64,000 bases of DNA from Bacteroidia bacterium (lineage in GTDB: Bacteria; Bacteroidota; Bacteroidia; Flavobacteriales; Flavobacteriaceae), in the NCBI GenBank assembly GCA_030432635.1, contig JAUIMB010000002.1, positions 124,001-188,000 of the forward strand. The letters run 5' to 3'. The notes under the pieces were generated by a model that ran no database searches, was not told where the DNA came from, and saw only the letters and a list, made by a program, of their open reading frames with translations. The stretch's first letter is position 1. Every line of letters starts with the position of its first letter. The position numbers were made by a program, and so were the translations under genes. Below, piece after piece: positions 18,710-28,079 of this stretch.

Positions 18710-19812
18710 TTGCTAACGGTTTGTATGAGTTGCTCCCAGGACTGCATCACTTCCTTTAATGAAAATGCCTTGACACTGGATTCTGCATTGGCAACACAGG
18801 TGTTATATAATTGATCGTTTGAAATCATTTTACCAAATGCTTCAGCTAATTTTTGAGCATCATGATTTTGCACTAAAATACCATTTTCACCTGTAACGAT
18901 TACTTCATTGGGACCAGATTGACAGTCAACCGAAACCACAGGAACACTTAAAGACAAACTTTCTGGTATAACCATGGGAAAACCTTCAAACCGACTTGTA
19001 AGCACTGTAAATTTCGCATTTTTAACATAGGGATAGGGATTTTTAGTAAACCCTTTAAGCATAACGCTATCATTCAAATCTAATTGTGTCACTAGAGTTT
19101 TTAGCATATTAAGGTCAGGACCATCTCCCAATATAACCAAAGCAATATCACTTGAGGGCAAATCAGATGATTTATAAGCTTTTAATAGTAGCTTCAAATT
19201 TTTATGATGATCGTCTATCCTTCCATAAAACAAAATATAATCGTTTGGTAATTTGAGATCAATATCTTCTTTTGCCAAGGTTTGTATTCGGTCATAATCA
19301 AAACCGTTATAAATTGTTGTGATACAATTTAAACCATACAAGATTCGGAATTTTTCTTCAGAAGCTCTAGAGACGGTCACCATTTGCTCATTCTTATATA
19401 GCCACTGATTTAAACGTTTGTATTTGGTGAATACCTTATCTTGATTAAAGTTATGGATTACATAAATGGTAGGCCATCTATAAATGAGTTTTGATACAAT
19501 AAACTCACGATAGGCTTGAACACGTGATCTATTATCAATAATTATGTCAAAATCATGCTTCCTAAGATACTTTTTAAAAGTGAGCAATCTCTTAACACGA
19601 CCCATTTTTGTATCGTTTGCTTGCTTTATTGCACCTAGATCAAAAAGTTTTCCTCGATAGTCATAATCAATGCCAGATAATACTGTAACAAGATGAATCT
19701 CGTGTCCTAAATCGCATAACATTTTAGAGAGGTTGGCAGAAGAACGCTCGGCTCCACCAACTGAGAGCGACGTTGCTACAATACAGATTTTCTTTTTTTT
19801 GGTGTTTACCAT
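18706..19812 (-). CDS. glycosyltransferase family 4
   Basis: A 368-residue GT-B transferase. The N-terminal domain has the glycine-rich acceptor loop (TSLSVGGAERSSANLS). The C-terminal domain has YNGFDYDRI, ILFYGRIDDHHKNLKLLLKA and the nucleotide-sugar binding motif EGFPMVIPESLSLSVPVV (E-x7-E). Such retaining transferases build polysaccharide repeat units. It is translationally coupled to fdtA (4-base overlap), suggesting that it transfers the FdtA/FdtB-derived sugar; that is inference. It is divergent from the gene at 19848. Confidence 0.9.
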   Translation of the reverse strand: MVNTKKKKICIVATSLSVGGAERSSANLSKMLCDLGHEIHLVTVLSGIDYDYRGKLFDLGAIKQANDTKMGRVKRLLTFKKYLRKHDFDIIIDNRSRVQAYREFIVSKLIYRWPTIYVIHNFNQDKVFTKYKRLNQWLYKNEQMVTVSRASEEKFRILYGLNCITTIYNGFDYDRIQTLAKEDIDLKLPNDYILFYGRIDDHHKNLKLLLKAYKSSDLPSSDIALVILGDGPDLNMLKTLVTQLDLNDSVMLKGFTKNPYPYVKNAKFTVLTSRFEGFPMVIPESLSLSVPVVSVDCQSGPNEVIVTGENGILVQNHDAQKLAEAFGKMISNDQLYNTCVANAESSVKAFSLKEVMQSWEQLIQTVSK

Positions 19813-19827
19813 TAAAGCCTATCTTTG
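19799..19827 (+). promoter_or_regulatory. promoter of the 19848-22354 gene pair
   Basis: TTG (19799-19801), an 18-base spacer and TATCTTTG (19820-19827), a perfect Bacteroidota promoter. The -7 element ends 20 bases before the ATG at 19848, and the -33 element overlaps the start of the divergent GT4 gene. Confidence 0.68.
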
Positions 19828-19847
19828 AAGCAAATGTACTAATATAA

Positions 19848-20999
19848 ATGAAGATTCTTTTAATTGGCGAATATAGCAGATTACACAATTCCTTAAAAGA
19901 AGGTTTGGTACAATTGGGTCACGATGTTACACTTGTTGGTGATGGTGATGGATTTAAGAATTTCCCTGTTGATATAAGGTTTGTTCATACACATAGATCG
20001 GGATTCAAGGGCTTTTTAAAAAAAGTTTGGTATCGATTATTCAAAATTGATTTAAACTCTTTATCGATACAGCGTCAGTTCAATGCACAGAAACATAATT
20101 TAGCAGGTTACGATGTAGTACAGTTAATAAACGAAATCACTTTTGGCACAGTACCAAAAGTTGAACAGGTATTAATGGAATATCTTTTTAGACTCAACAA
20201 CAATGTATTTCTGTTATCAAGCGGTACAGATGTCCCAAGTGTTGATTTTGCATATCAAAAAAAATTCAAGTATTCTATACTAACTCCTTTTAATGAACAA
20301 AAAGTCTCCAAAAAAAGCTACCAACCTATATTAAAATATCTTGAAAATGCCTATGTCGATCTACATCATTACATCTACGATCACATCAAAGGTGTCATTT
20401 CTACAGATATAGATTACCATTTACCTTTAGTAGGCCATTCTAAATATTTGGGAATGATTCCCAACCCAATCAATACTGACCGTATTTCTTACATTGAGAA
20501 CAAAATAAAAGGAAAGATTATCATTTTCCACGGTATTAACCGTGTTAATTATTTCAAAAAAGGAAACGATTTATTTGAAGCTGCCCTTAAGGTCATTGCA
20601 AGCAAATTTCCCGATAAGGTTGAGATCATAACAACAGCCGACTGTCCTTATGACCAATACATCAACCTCTATAACCAAGCTCATATTCTAATGGATCAAG
20701 TATATGCCTACGACCAAGGTTACAATGCCCTAGAAGCCATGGCAAAAGGGAAGGTTGTGTTTACTGGTGCCGAACAAGAATGGTTGGATTATTACCATCT
20801 CGAAAAGGACACTGTTGCCATCAATGCTGAACCTGATATTCAAGCCATTATTGAAAAATTGGAATGGCTTATCTCAAATCCGGATAGGATTATTGAAATT
20901 TCAAAAAACGCCAGGGCATTTATTGAGAAAGAGCACCATTACCTTAAGATTGCGAATCGCTATTTAAACACTTGGAAAACTAACAGTTTATGCGAATAA
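19848..20999 (+). CDS. GT-B type glycosyltransferase
   Basis: A 383-residue protein that begins with a Rossmann-like strand (MKILLIGEYSRLHNSLKEGL) and a loop similar to GT4 acceptor domains. The C-terminal half has IIFHGINRVNYFKKGNDLF, LMDQVYAYDQGYNALEAMAKGKVVF and a terminal helix segment, resembling the donor domain with its E at NALEAMAKG. It lacks the classic EGFG motif, so it is a divergent GT4-like enzyme. It has its own promoter and overlaps the following HTTM gene by 10 bases. Sugar specificity unknown. Confidence 0.8.
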   Translation: MKILLIGEYSRLHNSLKEGLVQLGHDVTLVGDGDGFKNFPVDIRFVHTHRSGFKGFLKKVWYRLFKIDLNSLSIQRQFNAQKHNLAGYDVVQLINEITFGTVPKVEQVLMEYLFRLNNNVFLLSSGTDVPSVDFAYQKKFKYSILTPFNEQKVSKKSYQPILKYLENAYVDLHHYIYDHIKGVISTDIDYHLPLVGHSKYLGMIPNPINTDRISYIENKIKGKIIIFHGINRVNYFKKGNDLFEAALKVIASKFPDKVEIITTADCPYDQYINLYNQAHILMDQVYAYDQGYNALEAMAKGKVVFTGAEQEWLDYYHLEKDTVAINAEPDIQAIIEKLEWLISNPDRIIEISKNARAFIEKEHHYLKIANRYLNTWKTNSLCE

Positions 21000-22354
21000 T
21001 AAACAAGGCTCTTACTCGAATACCTGACAGCTATTATATACTTTTGACTTTATTTAATTGCTCTTTTCTCTTAAGCTTGGGAGCTGGCTATTGGAAGTAT
21101 CAAAAAACCACGGCCTTTATAATTGTGATGATTGCACTACAATTTTTGAGTAGAAGGTTTTGGTTTACAACTTTCCTGTCGTTTATACCATTTTATTGTA
21201 TTAAACTCCCACTATTTCCTAGACTCACCAATCATGGAAACTTACAAATATTCATAGGCATTCTATTGTTGATTTGTATCATTTCAGCTTTGAGGAAAAA
21301 CCATAGCATTATAAGCAAACCACCTGTAATACAGAATTTGTTTATCTATCCTTTGGTCACCGTATACGTTCTGGCAGGAATTCATAAATTAAACAGTGAT
21401 TTTTTTGACTTAAACTTTAGCTGCACTAACTATGTGAGTTTTAAACTCAATAACTTTTTGTTTGGTGATGGATTTGAACCCTCATCCTTAGTAACCAGAA
21501 TATCACAGATACTTACCATTTTTTTTGAGCTCATCGTTCCAATAGGATTATTATTTCAAAAGACTAGGAAAGCATCTGTTTGGTTTATGGTCGTTTTTCA
21601 TGCAGGCATGAGTGTCTTCGGCTTTTCAAATTTTAGTGCGCTTGCTGGTTTTCTGCTTTGTGGTTGTATTATTGACTTCAATGGAGATCGCATGTATTAC
21701 GATGTTATTATTAAAGGTCTAAAACGCTACATTGCAATAGCAATTGTTTCTGTCGTTGTGTCATACATGATTACGCGATTTAGTATCTTGAATGCCCAAC
21801 ATGTAAGGGTCTATAACGGGTTGATTTTTAACATAGGATGGTTTGCGTTCTTCGCCATTTTGATTTCGAAAACAAAGGTCAAAAAACAGACTCGTAGGCT
21901 TAACGTTCTTTCTGCAACATTGGTAATATTTATAATTTTTTGGGGAGGACAATCTTATTTAGGTTTATCCAATGCAGGAAACTTAACCATGTTCAGTAAT
22001 TTAAAAACCGAAAAGAGTAGATCAAATCACTATGTATTCAACACCAATACGACAAAAATTTGGTCTTTTGAAGAAGACCTAGTGACAATGTTGAGCATTC
22101 CAAAGGAACTCAAATGGCAAGGTTCAATACCACTAGATTCATTATGCCAGTTACCCTTGATTGAATTTAAATCCCAAGCCAATGTTTGGATTGAAAAATT
22201 TGATTATCCATTAGAGTTAACCATTAAATATAAAGGCGACATTATACATATCAAAAATCTGAAAAACTCAAAATGGAGTGAGGTTGAATGGTGGTACCAT
22301 TACATTTATTTTAGAAAAATAACCCAAGCTGGCACGAATCAATGCTTGTGGTAA
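20990..22354 (+). CDS. HTTM-domain polytopic membrane protein
   Basis: A 454-residue protein with about eight hydrophobic segments followed by a soluble C-terminal domain of roughly 130 residues. YVLAGIHKLNSDFFDL in the first half and NLTMFSNLKTEKSRSNHYVF in the second are typical of the HTTM/vitamin K-dependent gamma-carboxylase-like family, whose bacterial members have no settled function. It is translationally coupled to a glycosyltransferase inside a polysaccharide locus. It might modify or move a lipid-linked sugar, but this is only context. It is not a Wzy polymerase by sequence. Confidence 0.75.
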   Translation: MRIINKALTRIPDSYYILLTLFNCSFLLSLGAGYWKYQKTTAFIIVMIALQFLSRRFWFTTFLSFIPFYCIKLPLFPRLTNHGNLQIFIGILLLICIISALRKNHSIISKPPVIQNLFIYPLVTVYVLAGIHKLNSDFFDLNFSCTNYVSFKLNNFLFGDGFEPSSLVTRISQILTIFFELIVPIGLLFQKTRKASVWFMVVFHAGMSVFGFSNFSALAGFLLCGCIIDFNGDRMYYDVIIKGLKRYIAIAIVSVVVSYMITRFSILNAQHVRVYNGLIFNIGWFAFFAILISKTKVKKQTRRLNVLSATLVIFIIFWGGQSYLGLSNAGNLTMFSNLKTEKSRSNHYVFNTNTTKIWSFEEDLVTMLSIPKELKWQGSIPLDSLCQLPLIEFKSQANVWIEKFDYPLELTIKYKGDIIHIKNLKNSKWSEVEWWYHYIYFRKITQAGTNQCLW

Positions 22355-22376
22355 TTACTACTTTAGATAAATATTA

Positions 22377-23150
22377 TTAATGATATTGACGCTTTTGAAG
22401 TATTAAATTTCGCTCCATCATATCATTTTCGCTTTCCCAATCGCGAGAAATATTTTGTTTCAGAAGTTTTGCAGGAATACCTCCAATCAGGATATTTTCT
22501 CCAAAACTCGTATAATCCTTATTACACAACGTATTTGAGGCAATCGTACAATAGTTTGGTGTAATGGTATTCTTCATTATGGACGACCATCGACTTACAT
22601 AATTATAGGCTCCTATGATTATAGGCTTGGACATTTCGAACTTCTCCTTTGTAACGGTATCAATCATTTGATGAAAATCTGTATCTATTACTTGGCACTC
22701 TGAGCCAACTCTCGCATAGGTCTTAAACGTAATATGATTGGTACAAATAAGTTTGCCATCACTTGCCATACCTGACATATTTCCCATATCCAAAACAGCG
22801 TTTTCACCAACCAAAACAAAACAGTCTTTTCCAAACTGTACATAACCTCTTAAGATGAGTTGGCCTTTTAGAATTAACTCAGCCGTTCGTTTGGAACGTG
22901 TTGTTTGTTCATATTGCAGACCAAAACCTACCATTCCCCTTTTCACAGGTGCGTCAATAATTACTTTGCCATTGAGCTGTGAGAACTTCACGCTACCATA
23001 AAAATAGAATGGTAATTGTCTTGCTTGTGAAAATGGCAACATCTTAAAATTAAAGTAAAGGGTTTTTAGCCAATTCACGGCAAAGAAAAACTTCAACCGT
23101 TTTACTATTGGACGAAAAGGTGCATATAGAACTTTTAAGATTTTAATCAT
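22377..23150 (-). CDS. hexapeptide-repeat acyltransferase (WbbJ-like)
   Basis: A 257-residue protein. The central and C-terminal part is a left-handed beta-helix built of hexapeptides (LVGENAVLDMGNMSG, IGAYNYVSRWSSIMKNTITPNYCTIASNT) with the catalytic His region DTDFHQMID and the typical end GGIPAKLLKQNI. Such enzymes O- or N-acetylate sugars with acetyl-CoA. It overlaps the upstream flippase by 8 bases. It could be the acetylase that completes the 3-amino sugar (as FdtC does), but it looks more like a general O-acetyltransferase. Confidence 0.85.
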   Translation of the reverse strand: MIKILKVLYAPFRPIVKRLKFFFAVNWLKTLYFNFKMLPFSQARQLPFYFYGSVKFSQLNGKVIIDAPVKRGMVGFGLQYEQTTRSKRTAELILKGQLILRGYVQFGKDCFVLVGENAVLDMGNMSGMASDGKLICTNHITFKTYARVGSECQVIDTDFHQMIDTVTKEKFEMSKPIIIGAYNYVSRWSSIMKNTITPNYCTIASNTLCNKDYTSFGENILIGGIPAKLLKQNISRDWESENDMMERNLILQKRQYH

Positions 23151-24630
23151 TATTTCTATTTAAAAAACGCTTCCATAAGGCCTGAAAGTTAACCCTTTTG
23201 TTCAGTTGATAGTAGGAATAAACTAAAGATATTAAAAGTAACGAGACAGACAATACCATTTTGAGTCTTACAGCTCCTATATAGGAGACGCCAAATACCG
23301 CAATCATTAAACATAATAAAAACACAAAAATTGTATTCACTTCGCTACGGAGCTTTAACTTATAGAAACTTGACGTTATCCATTTTATTCCTACAAAATG
23401 AATGATATAATATACCAAGAAACTAACTCCCAATCCTTCCAAGCCCAAAAAATAATAGCCTAAAACATTCAAAATGAGCAGTAAGGCATTAAAGAACAAG
23501 CCTGTCTTAATAAATAATTTAGAATCTCCTTTAGCTAAAATAACATATCCCATCGACCATGACAAGGTTTTGAACAGCATCCCCAAAATCGCCCAAGACA
23601 CAAAACTCAATATCACCAAAAACTCCATAGAGTACAACAACCTAATAATCAATGGCAAAAATGTAATAAAGCCTACAACCAATGGTCCTACAATCAAAAT
23701 CCCTATCACTGATTGTTCGCTAACAATTTTATTGACCTCCTTAGTATCATTCGCTATGGCTGAAAGCCTAGGAAAATAATCTGTTCGCATGGCATTAAAC
23801 ACAATATCTACATATGAATTGATAATCATGAAACCTGCAACATAGTAACCCACTTGCTCTATACCTCCAACATGACTTAGATACAGCTGAAATACATATG
23901 CTACAAGTAAATTCATAGAGCCTTTTAAACTTAACATCAAACCCAAATTCAACATGCTTTTGGATTTTCTGAAAGCTACTTTATTGGGAATTTCGACATG
24001 TTTGTATTTGACCTTTTTCGCATATCGCCAGCTCATCAGTAAGGCAGAAATCGACGAGACAACTATAACTGGAGCAATCGCATCCAACCTAAAATAGTAA
24101 TATAGTGGTAGACATATGACGAGTGCAATCAAATTTCCGAAAAGATTGGCTTTTGCTAATCGTTTTAACTTTCGGAACCCTTGCAGCACTGCCAGTTGAC
24201 CAGCAGACAATTGATTAAAAAGTAGCGAAATTGAAATCCATATGAAAATCAAGGTATAGTCATAATTCTCGAAGGCGAGGTAACTTAATAAAGGTGACAA
24301 AACAATAGTCACAACAGCACCTAATAGACCTGTAAACCAAACTACCTTTTTTACTGTTGCCAATACTTGTGCTATCTCATTTTCGTCATTTTTATGACGT
24401 GACAAGGCAATTTCACGAACAGCTGTAGTATCAAGGCCTAATCGAGTTAACTCACCAACAAACTTCATCGTGGATGTTAGAAGTCCTATAATTCCCATTC
24501 CCATAGGACCAATAAACATTGCAACGGCCTTGGATCGTACGATTGAAATCAAAATATTAAATACTTGTACTGCTCCAAAAATGGAAGTGGATTTTAAAAT
24601 ACTGGTATAATCGTTGCTCTGTTTAGACAT
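23143..24630 (-). CDS. Wzx-type polysaccharide flippase (copy A)
   Basis: A 495-residue protein with about 12-14 transmembrane helices of the MOP/polysaccharide-transporter superfamily. The N terminus (SIVRSKAVAMFIGPMGMGIIGLL) is typical for O-antigen translocases. Such proteins flip undecaprenyl-linked repeat units to the periplasmic face. The next gene upstream (24647) encodes a second, related flippase. It overlaps the acyltransferase gene by 8 bases. Confidence 0.88.
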   Translation of the reverse strand: MSKQSNDYTSILKSTSIFGAVQVFNILISIVRSKAVAMFIGPMGMGIIGLLTSTMKFVGELTRLGLDTTAVREIALSRHKNDENEIAQVLATVKKVVWFTGLLGAVVTIVLSPLLSYLAFENYDYTLIFIWISISLLFNQLSAGQLAVLQGFRKLKRLAKANLFGNLIALVICLPLYYYFRLDAIAPVIVVSSISALLMSWRYAKKVKYKHVEIPNKVAFRKSKSMLNLGLMLSLKGSMNLLVAYVFQLYLSHVGGIEQVGYYVAGFMIINSYVDIVFNAMRTDYFPRLSAIANDTKEVNKIVSEQSVIGILIVGPLVVGFITFLPLIIRLLYSMEFLVILSFVSWAILGMLFKTLSWSMGYVILAKGDSKLFIKTGLFFNALLLILNVLGYYFLGLEGLGVSFLVYYIIHFVGIKWITSSFYKLKLRSEVNTIFVFLLCLMIAVFGVSYIGAVRLKMVLSVSLLLISLVYSYYQLNKRVNFQALWKRFLNRNND

Positions 24631-24646
24631 TCAACGGTAATCTAAT

Positions 24647-25957
24647 TTATTCTTCTTGGGTTGTATTGTCTGGAATCACTCCAAAAAGTGATGTTCCAAA
24701 AATAAGCAACACGATACCATAATGCATTACATAACTCACGAAATGTCCAATAACAGCACCCTTCACTCCAAATTCATCAATAAGATAAATGCTCGAGAAA
24801 TATAAAACGATCACCAAGAAAACTTCAATAATGATAAAGTGCGCAAACATTTTTTTTGCTAAAAATTGGTAGGCAATCACTATTGACAACACTTTTACAA
24901 AATCACCCAACAGTTGCCACAGGAACAAATCTTCAACTGGCTGGAAGTTCTTATCAAATATGAGTAGTACGACATAAGGTTTTAAAATGTAGAGTAAAAC
25001 TAACGCCAATCCAAACATGGGCATAACCGATTTATAAAAACCGAAAACCTCTTTTCTAAATTCAGTTTTAGTTTCAATTTCACTAAATCGTGGAACAATA
25101 TACAAGGTGATAATTGACGTAATGAACATTAAATAATAATTGGAAATTCGATTCATGGCTTCCCAATAGCCTGCTTCAGTAATACCAACTTCGGAAATGA
25201 TATAATTGCGAATGCATATGGATATCATCGGTAAAGCAATGGCAGACACCAAAGCCATGGCAGCATAAGGTCCGAATGATGCCAAAATATCTAAATTGAT
25301 ACGATCTACACGTATATAACTCATTAAGCTTCTTCGATTAACTATACCAACCAAAGTGATGAGGAATATCAGTGAAGGCGCAACAACAGCAGCAATCATG
25401 GCGCCATCAATATGATGTAAATAGATTAATAGTAAGGTCACCAACAATCCTAAAATCTGACCTATAATATTGATAATAAGCAACATCCTATAATTCGAAA
25501 AGCCATTCATGATGGCAAAACTCATCATATTCAACCCATAAAAAGGAAGTGCCAATGCCAAAATTTTTATAATATATGCATAACTGTAGTTGGATGAAAA
25601 AAGCACATCGTTTATAAATTGAGCATTATAATAGCAAATTAACGATACGATGATTGTTGAGAAAAACCCAAGATAATATGATGTGGATAAGGTTTCACTC
25701 AATTTGAGACTATCATTTCTAAATTTAGCTATGGTTTTGACGACACCATTGTAAAACCCTAATATGGAAACAGATTGTATGGCACTCAAAAAGTTCCGAA
25801 TATTTCCGATAAGCGCCATGCCTTCCACACCAATAAAAACAGCAATGGCCTTAGACGTTAATATACCAGCTATAATTTTGGTGATAATGGTTGCCGAATT
25901 TAAATGCGCAACCTTAAACAATACATTAGTATTAATGTAATTGATAAAGTTCTTCAA
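24647..25957 (-). CDS. Wzx-type polysaccharide flippase (copy B)
   Basis: A 436-residue integral membrane protein of the same superfamily as its neighbour. It shares the N-terminal signature (TSKAIAVFIGVEGMALIGN versus RSKAVAMFIGPMGMGIIGL) and about 12 transmembrane helices. It directly follows fdtB with no spacing, so the 3-amino sugar enzyme and this transporter are coupled. Two flippases side by side in one locus is unusual (see findings). Confidence 0.87.
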   Translation of the reverse strand: MKNFINYINTNVLFKVAHLNSATIITKIIAGILTSKAIAVFIGVEGMALIGNIRNFLSAIQSVSILGFYNGVVKTIAKFRNDSLKLSETLSTSYYLGFFSTIIVSLICYYNAQFINDVLFSSNYSYAYIIKILALALPFYGLNMMSFAIMNGFSNYRMLLIINIIGQILGLLVTLLLIYLHHIDGAMIAAVVAPSLIFLITLVGIVNRRSLMSYIRVDRINLDILASFGPYAAMALVSAIALPMISICIRNYIISEVGITEAGYWEAMNRISNYYLMFITSIITLYIVPRFSEIETKTEFRKEVFGFYKSVMPMFGLALVLLYILKPYVVLLIFDKNFQPVEDLFLWQLLGDFVKVLSIVIAYQFLAKKMFAHFIIIEVFLVIVLYFSSIYLIDEFGVKGAVIGHFVSYVMHYGIVLLIFGTSLFGVIPDNTTQEE

Positions 25958-27061
25958 TCAATAGTTATTTAGGGCATTAGTAACGATTTCAATATCCTCA
26001 TCGGTCAACACAGGACTCATTGGAATACTCACAACTGTATCATGAATGGCCTCTGTGATTGGCAAAGATAGCGAATTATATGGCAACAGTGCCTTTTGGC
26101 GGTGTGGTGCAATAGGGTAATAAATTAAGCTACCTATTTCATTTTGATCGAGATAGGCTATAAAATCATCGCGATTCTCAACACGAATAACAAATACATG
26201 AAACACATGGTTTTTGGTAAAATCATAAAAAGGCAAGGTGATTTTCGGATTTTTGATGTTTGTCAAATAATAAGTTGCAATGGCTCGCCTTTTGACATTA
26301 TCATGATCAAGATGCTTCAATTTGACATTCAAAATTGAGGCTTGGAATTCGTCCAATCGACTGTTTATTCCTAGTTTTTCATTGACATACTTTTTAGAAC
26401 TTCCATAGTTATGCAATAAGGAAATACATTGTGCCAATTCAGGGTCATTTGTTGTCACTGCACCTGCATCGCCCAATGCACCAAGGTTTTTGGTTGGATA
26501 AAAGCTGAACCCAGCCGCATGGGATAAATTCCCTGCTTTTTTGCCATCTGAAGACAACTCAGCTCCATGCGCTTGAGCAGCATCTTCTATGACAAGTAAG
26601 TCGTGCTTTTCCGCAATGACATTGATTGACTTCATATCAGCCAATTGACCGTATAAGTGTACAGCCATAATAGCTTTTGTTCGAGAAGTGATATGCTTTT
26701 CAATCGCTTTAGGTGAAATATTGAAAGTCCTTTCATCAGGCTCTACCAAGATGGGTTTTAGTCCTGAATTGATAACGGCCAATATACTTGCGATATATGT
26801 ATTAGCAGGCACAATAACTTCATCATCGGGATCAAGCTTCCCTAGTTCTATATAAGCTTTAAAAATTAAGGTTAAGGCATCTAAACCATTGGCTACGCCA
26901 ACACAATAGCGTGTTCCACAATAATTTGCAAAATCCTGCTCAAAACGTTTAACTTGAGAGCCTTTGATATAATACCCTGAATCTAAAAACGCCTTGAATT
27001 CCGCATTGAATTCCTCTTCAAAACGTGCATTCATTTTATGTAAATCCAAGAATTGTATCAT
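25958..27061 (-). CDS. fdtB: PLP-dependent dTDP-3-keto-sugar aminotransferase
   Basis: A 367-residue enzyme of the DegT/DnrJ/EryC1/StrS family. Motifs are [55 protein letters not shown] and the PLP lysine in [17 protein letters not shown], then [10 protein letters not shown]. The sequence closely follows FdtB/QdtB enzymes, which aminate the 3-keto intermediate made by FdtA to yield dTDP-Fuc3N or dTDP-Qui3N. It overlaps the FemAB-like gene by 4 bases and abuts the flippase gene. fdtA lies 7.2 kb downstream on the same strand. Confidence 0.88.
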   Translation of the reverse strand: MIQFLDLHKMNARFEEEFNAEFKAFLDSGYYIKGSQVKRFEQDFANYCGTRYCVGVANGLDALTLIFKAYIELGKLDPDDEVIVPANTYIASILAVINSGLKPILVEPDERTFNISPKAIEKHITSRTKAIMAVHLYGQLADMKSINVIAEKHDLLVIEDAAQAHGAELSSDGKKAGNLSHAAGFSFYPTKNLGALGDAGAVTTNDPELAQCISLLHNYGSSKKYVNEKLGINSRLDEFQASILNVKLKHLDHDNVKRRAIATYYLTNIKNPKITLPFYDFTKNHVFHVFVIRVENRDDFIAYLDQNEIGSLIYYPIAPHRQKALLPYNSLSLPITEAIHDTVVSIPMSPVLTDEDIEIVTNALNNY

Positions 27062-28029
27062 AGCATTACGGTCTCCAACAACTTGAAATTTTCGGTATCA
27101 ACAGTATAAAAATCTTGAGTAATGGTTCTTGCACCAAAACCTTCTTTCCAATATTGCAGTCCTTCATTAACGTGCTTTCCATTATTTTCATTGGATATAC
27201 CAAAGTCAAAATAAGTCTTGTTTGCAAATACATTTTCTATGAGGTACATATGCAAAACATCCAAACTGCCCAGTTTATTCTTATCTGCATTGGCTGAAAT
27301 ATATTGCGAATGTGCCACATTTTTGGTTTCAAAAATGGTCGTACCAGCAACAATGGTATTGTCCTTGTAAACGTTGAATTGTCTAATTTGTTTTGGAAAG
27401 CTTTGTTTTAATCGTGTAATCTCATCTAACGAATGCACAGGTCTCGCCTGATGCTTTTGCTTAAGGTTAGGCTCCAGAATTTGCGTCCAAAACTCATCGA
27501 AGGCATCTACTTCCTTCACTTGAAGATTGTTCTTCAATCCACGTTTATATCCATCAATACGGTCTTTGGCATACTTAGGCCTCTCATTTAATGCCAATAC
27601 AGCTAAGGCATCCCTTCGTGTAAGTCTGGCTTCGGTAAGAAACATAAGATAAAGCATTTCATCACTTGGCAGACTGTTATATATGGAAGGTAATTGTTTA
27701 TAGTACAAGCTTAGAATACCATTCGAATTCATAAATTCCAATGCTGCCTTCCAAACTTCCAAAATGGTTCTAAACTTTGTTTGAGATGCCATTACTAGTC
27801 CACCATAGGTTAACCCTTGATGGGAATACAAGCACTTTTCAACTTTATTGGCTGGAAATATGGCAATGAGCTTGTCTTTTTTATAAATCATCAATGAATG
27901 ATCATCAAATCGATCTTGATGGTACTCCATGAAATCACGATGGAATAAAAACGTCCCATTTTTAGACTGTTTTACAAATGCGTCCCATACTTCCTTGTGG
28001 CTTGTTTGATATGTTAAAACCTTATAAAT
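27058..28029 (-). CDS. FemAB/GNAT-like acyl or aminoacyl transferase; start codon unclear
   Basis: The first ATG (27930) gives 290 residues, but the frame is open 33 codons further upstream, and that extension ([17 protein letters not shown] and [15 protein letters not shown]) reads like the conserved start of FemAB-like proteins. No ATG, GTG or TTG occurs in it; the best candidate is ATT at 28029, just inside a stop codon. The rest has FemAB features: [21 protein letters not shown] and [19 protein letters not shown]. Such proteins transfer acyl or aminoacyl groups to cell-wall or surface components. The gene overlaps fdtB by 4 bases. Either a rare ATT start or an N-terminally damaged gene. 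Confidence 0.65.
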   Translation of the reverse strand: MYKVLTYQTSHKEVWDAFVKQSKNGTFLFHRDFMEYHQDRFDDHSLMIYKKDKLIAIFPANKVEKCLYSHQGLTYGGLVMASQTKFRTILEVWKAALEFMNSNGILSLYYKQLPSIYNSLPSDEMLYLMFLTEARLTRRDALAVLALNERPKYAKDRIDGYKRGLKNNLQVKEVDAFDEFWTQILEPNLKQKHQARPVHSLDEITRLKQSFPKQIRQFNVYKDNTIVAGTTIFETKNVAHSQYISANADKNKLGSLDVLHMYLIENVFANKTYFDFGISNENNGKHVNEGLQYWKEGFGARTITQDFYTVDTENFKLLETVML

Positions 28030-28079
28030 ACTGCTAGAATTTGTTTATTGCACAATTTAGGAAGTAAATTACTCATTTG

